From Erysipelotrichaceae bacterium (GTDB taxonomy: Bacteria; Bacillota_I; Bacilli_A; Erysipelotrichales; Erysipelotrichaceae), in contig DOUE01000012.1 of the NCBI GenBank assembly GCA_003520745.1, positions 1 through 53,560 of the forward strand: a stretch of 53,560 nt of DNA, in the 5' to 3' direction. A program made the position numbers and the translations under genes. This document shows, in pieces, positions 38,111-45,886 of the stretch (positions are counted from its first letter, which is position 1; every line of letters starts with the position of its first letter). Under the pieces are notes generated by a model. It made no database searches and was not told the DNA's origin. It saw only the letters and a list, made by a program, of their open reading frames with translations.

Positions 38111-39202
38111 ATGCGCAACTACAGTTTCTTGATCAAACCGGCGTCGTCCTTGTGCAACTATCGTTGCACCTATTGCTTTTACGCGGACGTCAGCGAACAC
38201 CGCGAAGTCAAGTCCGCGGGGATCATGGATGAAACGACGATGCGCAATCTGGTGAAAGTCGCGGTGGAAGCGCCGGAAGCCACGGATCTTACCTTCGCCT
38301 TTCAAGGCGGGGAACCCACGCTGGCCGGACTGAAGTACTTCAAGAACTTCACCCGGACGGTGGACATCTTGAAACTACCGCATCAAACGATCCATTACGC
38401 GCTACAGACCAACGGGTCGAGTTTGGATGACGCGTGGTGCGCATTCCTGAAAGAGAACGGATTCCTCGTCGGTGTTTCACTGGACGGGTATCGTGCCAAC
38501 CACGATTTCTTCCGCGTCAGTGCGAAGAAGACCGGGACTTTTGACGAGGTGATGAAGGCGATCAAGATTCTACGTAAACATAACGTCGATTTCAACATCC
38601 TGACCGTCTTGACCCGGGTGCTTGCGAAACAACCGAAGAAACTCTATGAATTCTATCGCACCCAATCCTTCAGCCATGTTCAGTTGATCCCTTGCCTGCC
38701 GGGTTTGGATGGAAACGAAGATCCCTACTCCCTTACCCCGTCGGCGTTCGCCACCTTCTACAAGACGTTCTTTGATCTGTGGTATGAAGACTATATCCAA
38801 GGGAACTACATGAGCGTAACGCTCTTTGATAACGTGATCCCCATGTTCGCAGGCGTCGCGCCGCAGCAATGCGGGATGTTGGGGTTTTGTTCACCCCAGT
38901 TCGTCGTCGAAGGGGACGGTACCGTCTATCCCTGCGATTTCTACGTCCTTGACCGTTATAAGATCGGCAACGTCAACGAAAACAGTCTGCCTGAATTGAT
39001 GAAGAACGAGATCCTGGATTCGTTCTTGCGCGAACCCAAACGCATGAGTCCGCTATGCAAAGACTGTGCGTTCGCTAAGATCTGTAACGGGAACTGCAAA
39101 CGCTTGAACATCACGTACTTCGATGACGAATTCTGCGGTTATCAAGACTTCCTGCGTTATGCCTATTTGAGGATGCGTAAGATCGTAGATCGTCAAATCT
39201 AA
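38111..39202 (+). CDS. Anaerobic sulfatase-maturating enzyme (radical SAM/SPASM)
   Basis: A 363-aa enzyme. The radical SAM motif is Cys15-x3-Cys19-x2-Cys22 (LCNYRCTYCFYADVS), followed by FQGGEPTLAG and NGSSLDD. The SPASM region near residues 255-345 has CGMLGFCSPQFVVEGDGTVYPCDFYVL and CKDCAFAKICNGNCKR, giving ligands for two auxiliary clusters. It converts the Cys or Ser of the sulfatase motif to formylglycine without oxygen. The Cys-type sulfatase 2.5 kb downstream (CVPSR) is the obvious client. GGAG lies upstream; TACAAT is a likely -10. Confidence 0.92.
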   Translation: MRNYSFLIKPASSLCNYRCTYCFYADVSEHREVKSAGIMDETTMRNLVKVAVEAPEATDLTFAFQGGEPTLAGLKYFKNFTRTVDILKLPHQTIHYALQTNGSSLDDAWCAFLKENGFLVGVSLDGYRANHDFFRVSAKKTGTFDEVMKAIKILRKHNVDFNILTVLTRVLAKQPKKLYEFYRTQSFSHVQLIPCLPGLDGNEDPYSLTPSAFATFYKTFFDLWYEDYIQGNYMSVTLFDNVIPMFAGVAPQQCGMLGFCSPQFVVEGDGTVYPCDFYVLDRYKIGNVNENSLPELMKNEILDSFLREPKRMSPLCKDCAFAKICNGNCKRLNITYFDDEFCGYQDFLRYAYLRMRKIVDRQI

Positions 39203-39225
39203 CAAAGTCCGTCTCTTATCGTGTG

Positions 39226-39254
39226 TTGAATTTATTCAGAAAAAAGGTTAGTAT
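39226..39254 (+). promoter_or_regulatory. Promoter of the 49-aa membrane peptide gene
   Basis: TTGAAT (39226-39231), 17-bp spacer, TAGTAT (39249-39254), with a 36-base leader that ends in GGAGGGG. Confidence 0.6.
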
Positions 39255-39290
39255 AACCTGTATAAAGCACTTCACTTTTGGAGGGGAATC

Positions 39291-39440
39291 ATGGCGACGA
39301 AGCAAGAAATCAGCGACTTCAAGAAAAAAGCGGATGCCTTCAACCAAGGAATCTACGCGGACTTGAAAAGTTATCGCATCGGGTTGGTGTTGATTCTGAT
39401 CGCCGTTTCGGTTTATCTTATCATGACTTTCTTTGGATAA
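39291..39440 (+). CDS. 49-aa single-span membrane microprotein
   Basis: ATG 39291 has GGAGGGG (39280-39286) at good spacing. The product begins MATKQEISDFKKKADAFNQ, an amphipathic charged helix, followed by one strongly hydrophobic span (IGLVLILIAVSVYLIMTFF) and ends in Gly. It has its own promoter and terminator, so it is an independent gene. No family recognised; a regulator or stabiliser of a nearby membrane complex (for example the PTS IIC) is conceivable. Confidence 0.7.
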   Translation: MATKQEISDFKKKADAFNQGIYADLKSYRIGLVLILIAVSVYLIMTFFG

Positions 39441-39462
39441 AAAAGACGTTCGACGTCTTTTT
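39440..39462. terminator. Bidirectional terminator
   Basis: AAAAAGACGT (39440-39449), loop TCG, ACGTCTTTTT (39453-39462): a perfect 10-bp stem with A- and U-tracts, shared by convergent genes. Confidence 0.9.
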
Positions 39463-40226
39463 TAGTTTATATCGCAACCTTTTGCCAACTCATTCAAGAT
39501 CAGTTCGATGAAAACGAAGAAGATGGCTTGATCATCCAGGAAGGTGGCCGAACTTGCCCTTGAGATGAAGGGAAGGGTCACCATCTTTTTAACATCGTCC
39601 ACTAGTTTATTGTTCGGGGTCATGGTGATCAAGAGGATGGGTACCTTGTTTTGGGCCATTTGGCGGACGTGACCGCCGTAGAAACTGTTATCCGACTTGA
39701 TGGAAAAGATGACGCACAGGTCGTCTTTCGTCAGGTAGGCGGCGACATCCCGCATTTGTACCTGGTCGTCGATGAGTTCCGCGTCGATCCCGAGCTTCGA
39801 CATACGAAGGCGAAGTTGACGTGCACTTAACGCCGTACGGTTGAACCCAAGGATCTTAACCCGTTTCGCACACAGGATCATCGTCGCGACTTCCTTGACA
39901 TCTTCCAGTTTCACCATGGAAGGGATCATCGCGATGAAATTGATGTATCGGTCGATGATGGATTTGATCGCATCGTCCGCATTGTCATCCGGTACGTTGG
40001 ATACGACATAACGGGACATGGCGAAGCGAAACTCCGAGTAACCGTTGTATCCGATTTTCTGGCAGAACCGGATGAAAGCAGCTTTCGACGTTCCGACCTT
40101 GGTGACGATTTCCTCGGCGGAAAGTTGGACCGGCCGAATCGGGTCGCTTAGAATATATTCGGCGATCGCCTGTTCTTTTTTCGTTAGTTTCGATAAATTT
40201 TGGGTAATGGCTTCGATCGGATTCAT
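39462..40226 (-). CDS. MurR/RpiR family transcriptional regulator
   Basis: A 254-aa protein with the RpiR N-terminal HTH (NLSKLTKKEQAIAEYILSDP, and SAEEIVTKVGTSKAAFIRFCQKIGYNGYSEF) and a C-terminal SIS domain that binds sugar phosphates. The SIS core is recognisable (KRVKILGFNRTALSARQLRLRMSKLG, and CVIFSIKSDNSF). GAGGG supports ATG 40226 over an upstream ATG. It is divergent from the PTS IIC gene with two matching dyads between them, so it most likely controls that operon in response to the phosphorylated sugar. Confidence 0.92.
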   Translation of the reverse strand: MNPIEAITQNLSKLTKKEQAIAEYILSDPIRPVQLSAEEIVTKVGTSKAAFIRFCQKIGYNGYSEFRFAMSRYVVSNVPDDNADDAIKSIIDRYINFIAMIPSMVKLEDVKEVATMILCAKRVKILGFNRTALSARQLRLRMSKLGIDAELIDDQVQMRDVAAYLTKDDLCVIFSIKSDNSFYGGHVRQMAQNKVPILLITMTPNNKLVDDVKKMVTLPFISRASSATFLDDQAIFFVFIELILNELAKGCDIN

Positions 40227-40278
40227 ACGTTTCCCTCTTTTCTGTAGTATAACATATTTCCCCGATGAGTTGCTTGTG

Positions 40279-40323
40279 TTGGAAATATTTTCAATATACA
40301 AATATAATTGGAATATATTTCAA
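40279..40323. promoter_or_regulatory. Two RpiR-type operators
   Basis: TTGGAAATATTTTCAA (40279-40294) and TTGGAATATATTTCAA (40308-40323) are near-perfect palindromes (7 of 8 pairs each). They start 29 bp apart, close to three helical turns. The GAAA-TTTC core is the usual RpiR-family pattern. The second lies just upstream of the PTS -35 box; the first lies nearer the rpiR side. Cooperative binding is likely. Confidence 0.75.
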
Positions 40324-40330
40324 AAAATCA

Positions 40331-40359
40331 TTGACTTTGGATTCGTTGAGGAGTATAAG
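40331..40359 (+). promoter_or_regulatory. PTS/sulfatase operon promoter
   Basis: TTGACT (40331-40336), 17-bp spacer, TATAAG (40354-40359). AAAGGAG follows shortly before the IIC start. Confidence 0.8.
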
Positions 40360-40421
40360 AGAAGTAGGCATGTAAACGGTACCAACTACATCCCCTACAT
40401 TTATGTTCAAAAGGAGAAAAA

Positions 40422-41726
40422 ATGGAGAAACTACAAGCATTTCTAGAAAAGTATTTGATGCCGGTCGCGTCGAAGGTTTCAGGCAACCGTTATCTACAAT
40501 CCATCGGCCGTGCCTTCTCGATCTTGTTGCCGGTTACGATCATGGGTGCGATTTTCCTGCTTTTGCAGACCCTTCAGATTCCTGTCTATCAAGAATTCCT
40601 GAAAGCGACGAAACTGAATGTCATCCTCGGGTTCGTCCCGGCGATCACCACCAACATGTTGGCGGTCTATCTGGTTTTCCTGGTTGGTAAGAGCTTCATG
40701 GAACAAAACGGATATGCCGAAGACGCAACGGCTGCCGGTATGTTTTCCTTGTTGGTCTTCTTCCTGATGATTCCGCTGGGCGTCAGCGGCGTCGCAGCCG
40801 AAAGCAAAGAAGTCGTCAACATCGCCGCGGCTCTGAATACACGCTTCCTCGGAGCCCCTGGATTGTTTACGGCCATCATCGTCGGACTTCTTGTCCCGAC
40901 CGTCTATATCTTCACCCTCAAGCGCGAATGGGTCATCAAACTCCCCGACGGCGTCCCCCCGGCGATCTCCCATGCCTTCTCTTCCTTGATCCCCGGATTC
41001 ATCATCGCGATTCTCTTCAGTTTGGTCCGCTATGGTTTTAGTTTGACAACCTACGCGAACTTCAATCAATTCATCTACACCTTCCTCCAACAACCCTTGA
41101 CCGGTCTTGGCGCAAGTCCTCTGACCTTCATGTTGTTCATCTTCCTGGTATCCTTGTTCTGGTTCTTCGGAATCCACGGCGGACAAGTCGTCATGCCGTT
41201 CCTGACCGCGATCTATACCCCGTTGGCCCTTGAAAACCTCAACGCCCTATCGACCGGGGCCGCCTTCCCGCATCTGATCACGCAATCCAACTGGTTCGTC
41301 TTCGCTTCCATCGGCGGCGGTGGCGGAACCTTGGGGTTATGCATCTACCTCGCATTCTTCGCGAAGAGCGCCCGGTTTAAATCCTTGGGTCGCTTGGCGT
41401 TGCCCGCCAGTTTGACCGGGATCAACGAACCGATCACCTTCGGCTTGCCGATCGTGTTGAACCCCATCCTCATTATTCCGTTCATCGTAACGCCATTGAC
41501 GACCTTCCTGATTTCCTACGGCTTGACGGTCGCGAAAATCATCCCGGCGCTCAACGGAACCAACATTCCGACCGGAACCCCCGTCATCTTCTCCGCCTTC
41601 ATCACCGGCGGATGGTCGGTTGCGGTATTGCAGGTCCTCTTGATCATCCTCGGATTCCTGATTTACTATCCGTTCATCAGCATTCTTGACAAGAAAGCGG
41701 TTGAAGAAGAAAAGAACCCTGTATAA
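40422..41726 (+). CDS. PTS lactose/cellobiose-type EIIC permease
   Basis: A 434-aa permease with about ten spans. Family marks: MEKLQAFLEKYLMPVASKVSGNRYL, LFWFFGIHGGQVVMPFL and the substrate loop GINEPITFGLPIVLNPILIIPF (Glu-Pro motif). It imports and helps phosphorylate a disaccharide or amino sugar of the cellobiose/chitobiose class. No EIIA or EIIB gene is adjacent, so it must borrow them. A cytoplasmic sulfatase follows in the same operon, hinting at a sulfated sugar. Confidence 0.92.
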   Translation: MEKLQAFLEKYLMPVASKVSGNRYLQSIGRAFSILLPVTIMGAIFLLLQTLQIPVYQEFLKATKLNVILGFVPAITTNMLAVYLVFLVGKSFMEQNGYAEDATAAGMFSLLVFFLMIPLGVSGVAAESKEVVNIAAALNTRFLGAPGLFTAIIVGLLVPTVYIFTLKREWVIKLPDGVPPAISHAFSSLIPGFIIAILFSLVRYGFSLTTYANFNQFIYTFLQQPLTGLGASPLTFMLFIFLVSLFWFFGIHGGQVVMPFLTAIYTPLALENLNALSTGAAFPHLITQSNWFVFASIGGGGGTLGLCIYLAFFAKSARFKSLGRLALPASLTGINEPITFGLPIVLNPILIIPFIVTPLTTFLISYGLTVAKIIPALNGTNIPTGTPVIFSAFITGGWSVAVLQVLLIILGFLIYYPFISILDKKAVEEEKNPV

Positions 41727-41752
41727 TAGTTAAGATCAAAGAAGGAGATTCT

Positions 41753-43222
41753 ATGAAACAACCCAACATCGTTTACTTCGTCGCGGATCAGATGCGTAGC
41801 GATTCCCTGGCCCATCTGGGGAATCCTGCGTCGATCACGCCCAATCTCGACCATATCGCATTGCATGAAGGCGTATCGTTTCAGAACGCCTACTGCCAAA
41901 ACCCGGTATGCGTCCCTTCACGATGCAGCTTCCTGACAGGGCTTTATCCGCATACCACCGGACATCGGACCATGCATTTCCTCCAACGCGAAGACGAGCC
42001 GAACATACTGCGTGTCATGAAAGAAGCCGGCTATGAAGTGATCTGGGTGGGTCGCAACGACATCATCCCCGCGCCGCGGTCGAAAGAACCGTATTGCGAT
42101 GAATACTACGATGGAATCGACTTCACCAATAAAGTAATCCCCAATCCCGATGCGAAATTCAGAGGGATGGGACATCAGACTGCGCAGAATCCTTCCGACC
42201 TCTATTCCTTCTATGTCGGAAAAGGGGAGCGCAACGACCCCTTCATCGACTTGGATTGGAATTGTTTGAAGAGTGCGATGGATTATCTGGAGCGGAAAGC
42301 GGAGAAAGGCGACGATCGTCCCTTCTTCCTTTATGTCACCATCACGTTCCCGCATCCCCCCTATGCCTGCGAGGATCCGTGGTACTCCAGCATCGACCGA
42401 TCGAAACTGCCCAAACGACGTCCCGAAGCGCATACGCTGAAGGATAAGGCCAGCATGCTGAAGGAAATCGGCAAGAAACAACAACTCTCGTCCTGGGATG
42501 AAGCGCGATTCGACGAACTGCGCGCAACCTACCTTGCGATGGTCTCGCGTTTCGACCATCAGTTCGGTTTGTTGGCTGATAAACTGAAAGAAACCGGATT
42601 CTACGACGAGAGTTCGATCTTCGTCTTCAGCGACCACGGGGATTTCACCACCGATTACGGCGTTGCGGAAAAAGCGCAGAACTTGTTTGAGAATCCCGTC
42701 AGCAACGTCCCCCTCATCGTCAAACCCGCGAAATCCATCGAAGTGAAACCCGGCGTATCCAAAGCCTTGGTCGAACTCAACGACCTCAGCGCGACGATCG
42801 CCGACATGGCGGGCATCGAACTTCCGTACACCCAGTTCGGGAAATCATTACGTGAAGCGATCGGCGGGAACCCTTTCCACAAAGACGCCGTCATCTGCGA
42901 AGGCGGACGGATCCATGGCGAGAAGCAAGCGATGGAACTGGGGCACGGGGAAAGTTCGCCGTATTGGCCGCGGTTATCGACCCAGTATAGCGAAGGTCCC
43001 GAACATACCAAGGCGATCATGATCCGGATGGGGAACCTCAAATACACCTACCGGCTTTATGAGAAACATGAATTGTACGACTTGGATATCGATCCGCTTG
43101 AACTTGATAACCGGATCGATGCGCCTGAATACCAAGGGGAAATCCTGAAGTTGCGAGAAAGACTGTTGAAATTCATGATCGAAACCGGTGATTTCGTACC
43201 GATGAAACGCGATCAGAGATAG
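41753..43222 (+). CDS. Cytoplasmic Cys-type sulfatase
   Basis: A 489-aa alkaline-phosphatase-superfamily enzyme: NIVYFVADQMRSD (metal-binding Asp12), then CVPSR (Cys53 to Arg57), which is the formylglycine site, with GLYPHTTGHR after it. FSDHGDFTTDYG holds the second pair of metal ligands. No signal peptide, so it works inside the cell on an imported, PTS-phosphorylated sulfated sugar. It starts 26 bases after the PTS permease with AAGGAG before it. The maturase at 38111 can activate it anaerobically. Sulfated amino sugars or glucose sulfates are plausible substrates. Confidence 0.92.
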   Translation: MKQPNIVYFVADQMRSDSLAHLGNPASITPNLDHIALHEGVSFQNAYCQNPVCVPSRCSFLTGLYPHTTGHRTMHFLQREDEPNILRVMKEAGYEVIWVGRNDIIPAPRSKEPYCDEYYDGIDFTNKVIPNPDAKFRGMGHQTAQNPSDLYSFYVGKGERNDPFIDLDWNCLKSAMDYLERKAEKGDDRPFFLYVTITFPHPPYACEDPWYSSIDRSKLPKRRPEAHTLKDKASMLKEIGKKQQLSSWDEARFDELRATYLAMVSRFDHQFGLLADKLKETGFYDESSIFVFSDHGDFTTDYGVAEKAQNLFENPVSNVPLIVKPAKSIEVKPGVSKALVELNDLSATIADMAGIELPYTQFGKSLREAIGGNPFHKDAVICEGGRIHGEKQAMELGHGESSPYWPRLSTQYSEGPEHTKAIMIRMGNLKYTYRLYEKHELYDLDIDPLELDNRIDAPEYQGEILKLRERLLKFMIETGDFVPMKRDQR

Positions 43223-43228
43223 AATCCA

Positions 43229-43254
43229 CCCCGTTTTCGGACGGGGTTTTCTTT
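43229..43254 (+). terminator. Terminator after the sulfatase gene
   Basis: CCCCGT (43229-43234) pairs with ACGGGG (43241-43246), followed by TTTTCTTT. Confidence 0.8.
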
Positions 43255-43359
43255 CGTTTGGGGAGAATTGTGAAATCCAAGAGAAATCGATCACGGAAAA
43301 GAACACCTTCATTTGCGAAAACAGAGGAGTATGCTACACTAAACCTAGAGGTAACAACG

Positions 43360-44256
43360 ATGGAAACGATCAAGATCACACAGGATGTGGAACTATCCCG
43401 CATCATTCAGGGACTTTGGCGACTGAAGAACTGGAATTTCGAAACCATCAACACGGTCAATTTCATGCATCGCTGCATCGAATTGGGCGTAACCACCTTC
43501 GATACCGCGGAGATCTACGGAGATTACGGCGTCGAGGAAGAAATCGGAAAAGCCTTGCTTTGGGATCCGGGGTTGCGGGAAAGGATCCAACTCGTCACCA
43601 AAACCGGCATCAACATGAAATCACCCGTCCGTTCCTACAAGATCGGTCACTACGATACGCGCTATGAGAAGATCGTGGCTTCCTGTAAGGAAAGCATCGC
43701 GAAGATGAATTGCGGTTATCTCGATCTCTTCTTGATTCATCGCGAAGATCCGCTCATCGACCATGACGAAGTCGCACGGGCGTTGCACGACTTGAAAGAA
43801 GCGGGGTTGATCAAAGCGTACGGGGTCAGCAACTTCGACCCGTTCAAATTCGAAGCCCTGCAGAAAGCGACGGGGGATCAATTGGCCACCAACCAGATCG
43901 AAGTCTCCCCGGTCTGTTTCGAACACTTCAACAGCGGATTGATGGATGTCCTGCAAAAGCATCATGTCCATCCGATGATCTGGTCGCCGTTGGCGGGCGG
44001 ATTGCTGTTTACCTCCAATGATCCGATGTATGTCAAGGTGAGACGGAAACTCGAGGAAATCGCCGACCGTCATCATTCGACGCCGGAAACCATCGCCTAT
44101 GCCTGGCTTCTGTATCATCCCGTCAAGATGATGCCGATCAGCGGAAGCAGTTCCCTGGAGCGTCTGAGTGCCGCTTGCGCGGCGTTCGATGTAAAATTAA
44201 GTCACGAAGAATGGTACGAAATCTATATCGCATCCGGCCAACAACATTTGCGCTAA
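43360..44256 (+). CDS. Aldo/keto reductase (YdhF-like)
   Basis: A 298-aa AKR with tetrad Asp48 (FDTAEIYGDYG), Tyr53, Lys81 (LVTKTGIN) and His127 (LFLIHRED). The NADPH motif GVSNFDPFKFE, the later IEVSPVCFEHFNSG and MIWSPLAGG match the YdhF group. The HREDP context is typical of this subgroup. It reduces carbonyls, possibly sugar-derived. TACACT (43335-43340) is the -10; AGAGG precedes ATG 43360. An earlier in-frame start at 43258 lies upstream of the promoter and is rejected. An alpha/beta hydrolase follows after 19 bases. Confidence 0.9.
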   Translation: METIKITQDVELSRIIQGLWRLKNWNFETINTVNFMHRCIELGVTTFDTAEIYGDYGVEEEIGKALLWDPGLRERIQLVTKTGINMKSPVRSYKIGHYDTRYEKIVASCKESIAKMNCGYLDLFLIHREDPLIDHDEVARALHDLKEAGLIKAYGVSNFDPFKFEALQKATGDQLATNQIEVSPVCFEHFNSGLMDVLQKHHVHPMIWSPLAGGLLFTSNDPMYVKVRRKLEEIADRHHSTPETIAYAWLLYHPVKMMPISGSSSLERLSAACAAFDVKLSHEEWYEIYIASGQQHLR

Positions 44257-44275
44257 GGCGCGATCGGAGGGTCCC

Positions 44276-45091
44276 ATGAGTACGTTCACCATCAACGGCG
44301 TGGAGTTGTATTACGAAGTGACGGGCGATCTTGATTCGAAAGAAGCCATCGTCTTTCTTAACGGTGTCATGGCGTCGACCACGAGTTGGGTCTACCAAGT
44401 CGAACTGTTCAAGAAACTGGGGTATAAGATCCTACTCCATGATTTCAAGGGACAACTGAAGTCGGATAAACCGGTCGGACCGTACACCTTCCACCAACAT
44501 GCCTTCGAGACCGTCGAACTGATGCAGGAAGTCGGGATCGAGAAAGCCCACATCGTCGGCACAAGTTACGGCGGTGAAGTCGGATTGCGCATGGCCATCG
44601 ATTTCCCGGTCTTCATCCAAAGCCTGACCGTCATCGATTCGGTGAGCGAACTCGATCCGTTGCTTGAGAGTTTCGTCCTCTCATGGCGTAACCTGTGTGA
44701 CAATCTGGATGGCGAAGCCTTCTTCAACGGCATGCTTCCGACAATCTACGGAGAAAAATTCATCCGTGAGAACCGGGAGATGCTTCAGAAACGCGCGATG
44801 CAAATGAAGGCGTACCCGGAAGAATACTTTATCGGACAAACCTACCTTTATGATACCTTTCTCCAGGACGTGACGATGAGCGATGAGCTAACTAAAATCA
44901 CTTGTCCTGTCTTGATCCTTAATGGGAAGGATGATTTCCTGAAACCCGCGAAATTCTCACGGATCCTCCATGAGAACATCAAGGATTCGCAATGGATCGA
45001 ACTTCCCGATTGCGGCCATGTGGCGATCTTCGAACAAGCCCAGACCGTGAACACCTGTATCCTTGGATTCATTACCCGACATCATCTCTAG
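44276..45091 (+). CDS. Alpha/beta hydrolase
   Basis: A 271-aa serine hydrolase: oxyanion-hole region FLNGVMASTTSW, nucleophile elbow GTSYGG (Ser97), acid Asp in LNGKDDFLKP and His in DCGHVAIFEQ. Cytoplasmic. It likely cleaves an ester or lactone; the exact substrate is unknown. CGGAGG precedes the start. It lies between an AKR and two small membrane proteins in one transcription direction, without terminators. Confidence 0.9.
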   Translation: MSTFTINGVELYYEVTGDLDSKEAIVFLNGVMASTTSWVYQVELFKKLGYKILLHDFKGQLKSDKPVGPYTFHQHAFETVELMQEVGIEKAHIVGTSYGGEVGLRMAIDFPVFIQSLTVIDSVSELDPLLESFVLSWRNLCDNLDGEAFFNGMLPTIYGEKFIRENREMLQKRAMQMKAYPEEYFIGQTYLYDTFLQDVTMSDELTKITCPVLILNGKDDFLKPAKFSRILHENIKDSQWIELPDCGHVAIFEQAQTVNTCILGFITRHHL

Positions 45092-45099
45092 GAGGCATC

Positions 45100-45387
45100 A
45101 TGCAAGAGACACTTCGCATCTATCTTCCCTTCGTCATCATCGGTGTTGTCTATTTCCTGATCGTAACCGGATTGAAGAAAAAATTCCGGATAGGATATTT
45201 GAAAGGATTGTGGTTACCGTTGGGCGTCGTCATCCTGTTCTTCGGATTGGCCGTCTATGCCCGGGTGAATCCCCAACCGGGATCGTGGAACGATCTCGTG
45301 TTCGCCGCGATGACCGCTGTCTCTACGCTCACCTTGGCCACGTATGTGATCCTTTGGTTGGTCGTAAGTCTCTTTTCAAAGAAGTAG
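45100..45387 (+). CDS. Small membrane protein, first of a tandem paralog pair (95 aa)
   Basis: Three spans: IYLPFVIIGVVYFLIVTGL, then after a basic loop KKKFRIGYLKG a second (LWLPLGVVILFFGLAVYA), and a last (YVILWLVVSLFSKK). The neighbour at 45431 has the same order: L-x-A-x-G-x-x-YFGIV, VKKFNFKYSYG, LVLPLALVLFF, a W-containing loop, then G/YVxxW and a KKK end. GGAGG lies directly upstream and the start is nine bases after the hydrolase stop. Function unknown. Confidence 0.75.
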   Translation: MQETLRIYLPFVIIGVVYFLIVTGLKKKFRIGYLKGLWLPLGVVILFFGLAVYARVNPQPGSWNDLVFAAMTAVSTLTLATYVILWLVVSLFSKK

Positions 45388-45430
45388 TTGTCATGTCTTC
45401 CGCCAATGAATGGCGGATGTAGGAGGACCC

Positions 45431-45715
45431 ATGGAATATTTGACTCCCTATCTCGTCGCTCTTGCCATCGGTTTAGCGTACTTCGGCATCGTCATGTTTT
45501 TGGTCAAGAAATTCAATTTTAAGTATTCATACGGCTTGGTCTTGCCTCTTGCCTTGGTGCTCTTCTTCGTCGTCATGACCTTCGTCGGAGGTCAAACGGA
45601 TACGACGGGTTGGCAAGCTTTGGGTTATTTGGTGATGACCATCCTCTCGGGTGTCGTCCTGATCGGTTACGTTCTGGGTTGGGTCGGCGTCATCCTGACG
45701 AAAAAGAAAGCCTGA
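45431..45715 (+). CDS. Small membrane protein, second of the tandem paralog pair (94 aa)
   Basis: Three spans with the same layout as the preceding gene product: a short outside start, YFGIVMFLVKKFNFKYSYGLV, then LPLALVLFFVVMTFVGG, and a final VLGWVGVILTKKKA. AGGAGG sits just before ATG 45431. Conservation of loop charges with large sequence divergence points to an old duplication, possibly forming a heterodimer. It precedes a Mn2+ riboswitch unit but is not part of it. Confidence 0.75.
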   Translation: MEYLTPYLVALAIGLAYFGIVMFLVKKFNFKYSYGLVLPLALVLFFVVMTFVGGQTDTTGWQALGYLVMTILSGVVLIGYVLGWVGVILTKKKA

Positions 45716-45720
45716 TTCGC

Positions 45721-45749
45721 TTGACGAGGATGACCGCGACTGCTATCAT
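45721..45749 (+). promoter_or_regulatory. Promoter of the Mn2+ riboswitch/P-type ATPase unit
   Basis: TTGACG (45721-45726), 17-bp spacer, TATCAT (45744-45749). The start site near 45757 coincides with the 5' end of the riboswitch. Confidence 0.75.
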
Positions 45750-45756
45750 TGTGGAT

Positions 45757-45865
45757 GTTAAAGGGAGTAGGGGCCAGCAATGGTGATCCGTTCCGTCATC
45801 ACGGTGGTAACATCCGGACGTATCGTAAGCTCAAGACTTTATCCAAGGGGGTAAAGTCTTTTTTT
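45757..45865 (+). ncRNA. yybP-ykoY (Mn2+) riboswitch with terminator
   Basis: The leader contains the yybP-ykoY landmarks AAAGGGAGTAG (45760-45770), the CCGTCATC core and the 3' GCTCAAGACTTT (45829-45840). P1 is UAAAG (45759-45763) with CUUUA (45837-45841). The 3' P1 strand also forms a terminator: AAGACTTTA (45833-45841) with TAAAGTCTT (45852-45860), followed by a U-run. When Mn2+ stabilises P1 the terminator cannot form, so this is an ON switch. The downstream cation P-type ATPase is a standard client of this class. Confidence 0.9.
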
Positions 45866-45886
45866 ATCCCGGATCTGGAGGTATCT

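Noticed and set aside
40494..41186. 230-aa minus-strand reading frame
   Set aside because: Antisense to the PTS IIC gene; very rich in Gln/Glu/Asp/Arg as expected from complementing hydrophobic codons.
45749..45886. N-terminal extension of the P-type ATPase
   Set aside because: The codons lie in the Mn2+ riboswitch and its terminator; GGAGG at 45877-45881 points to ATG 45887.
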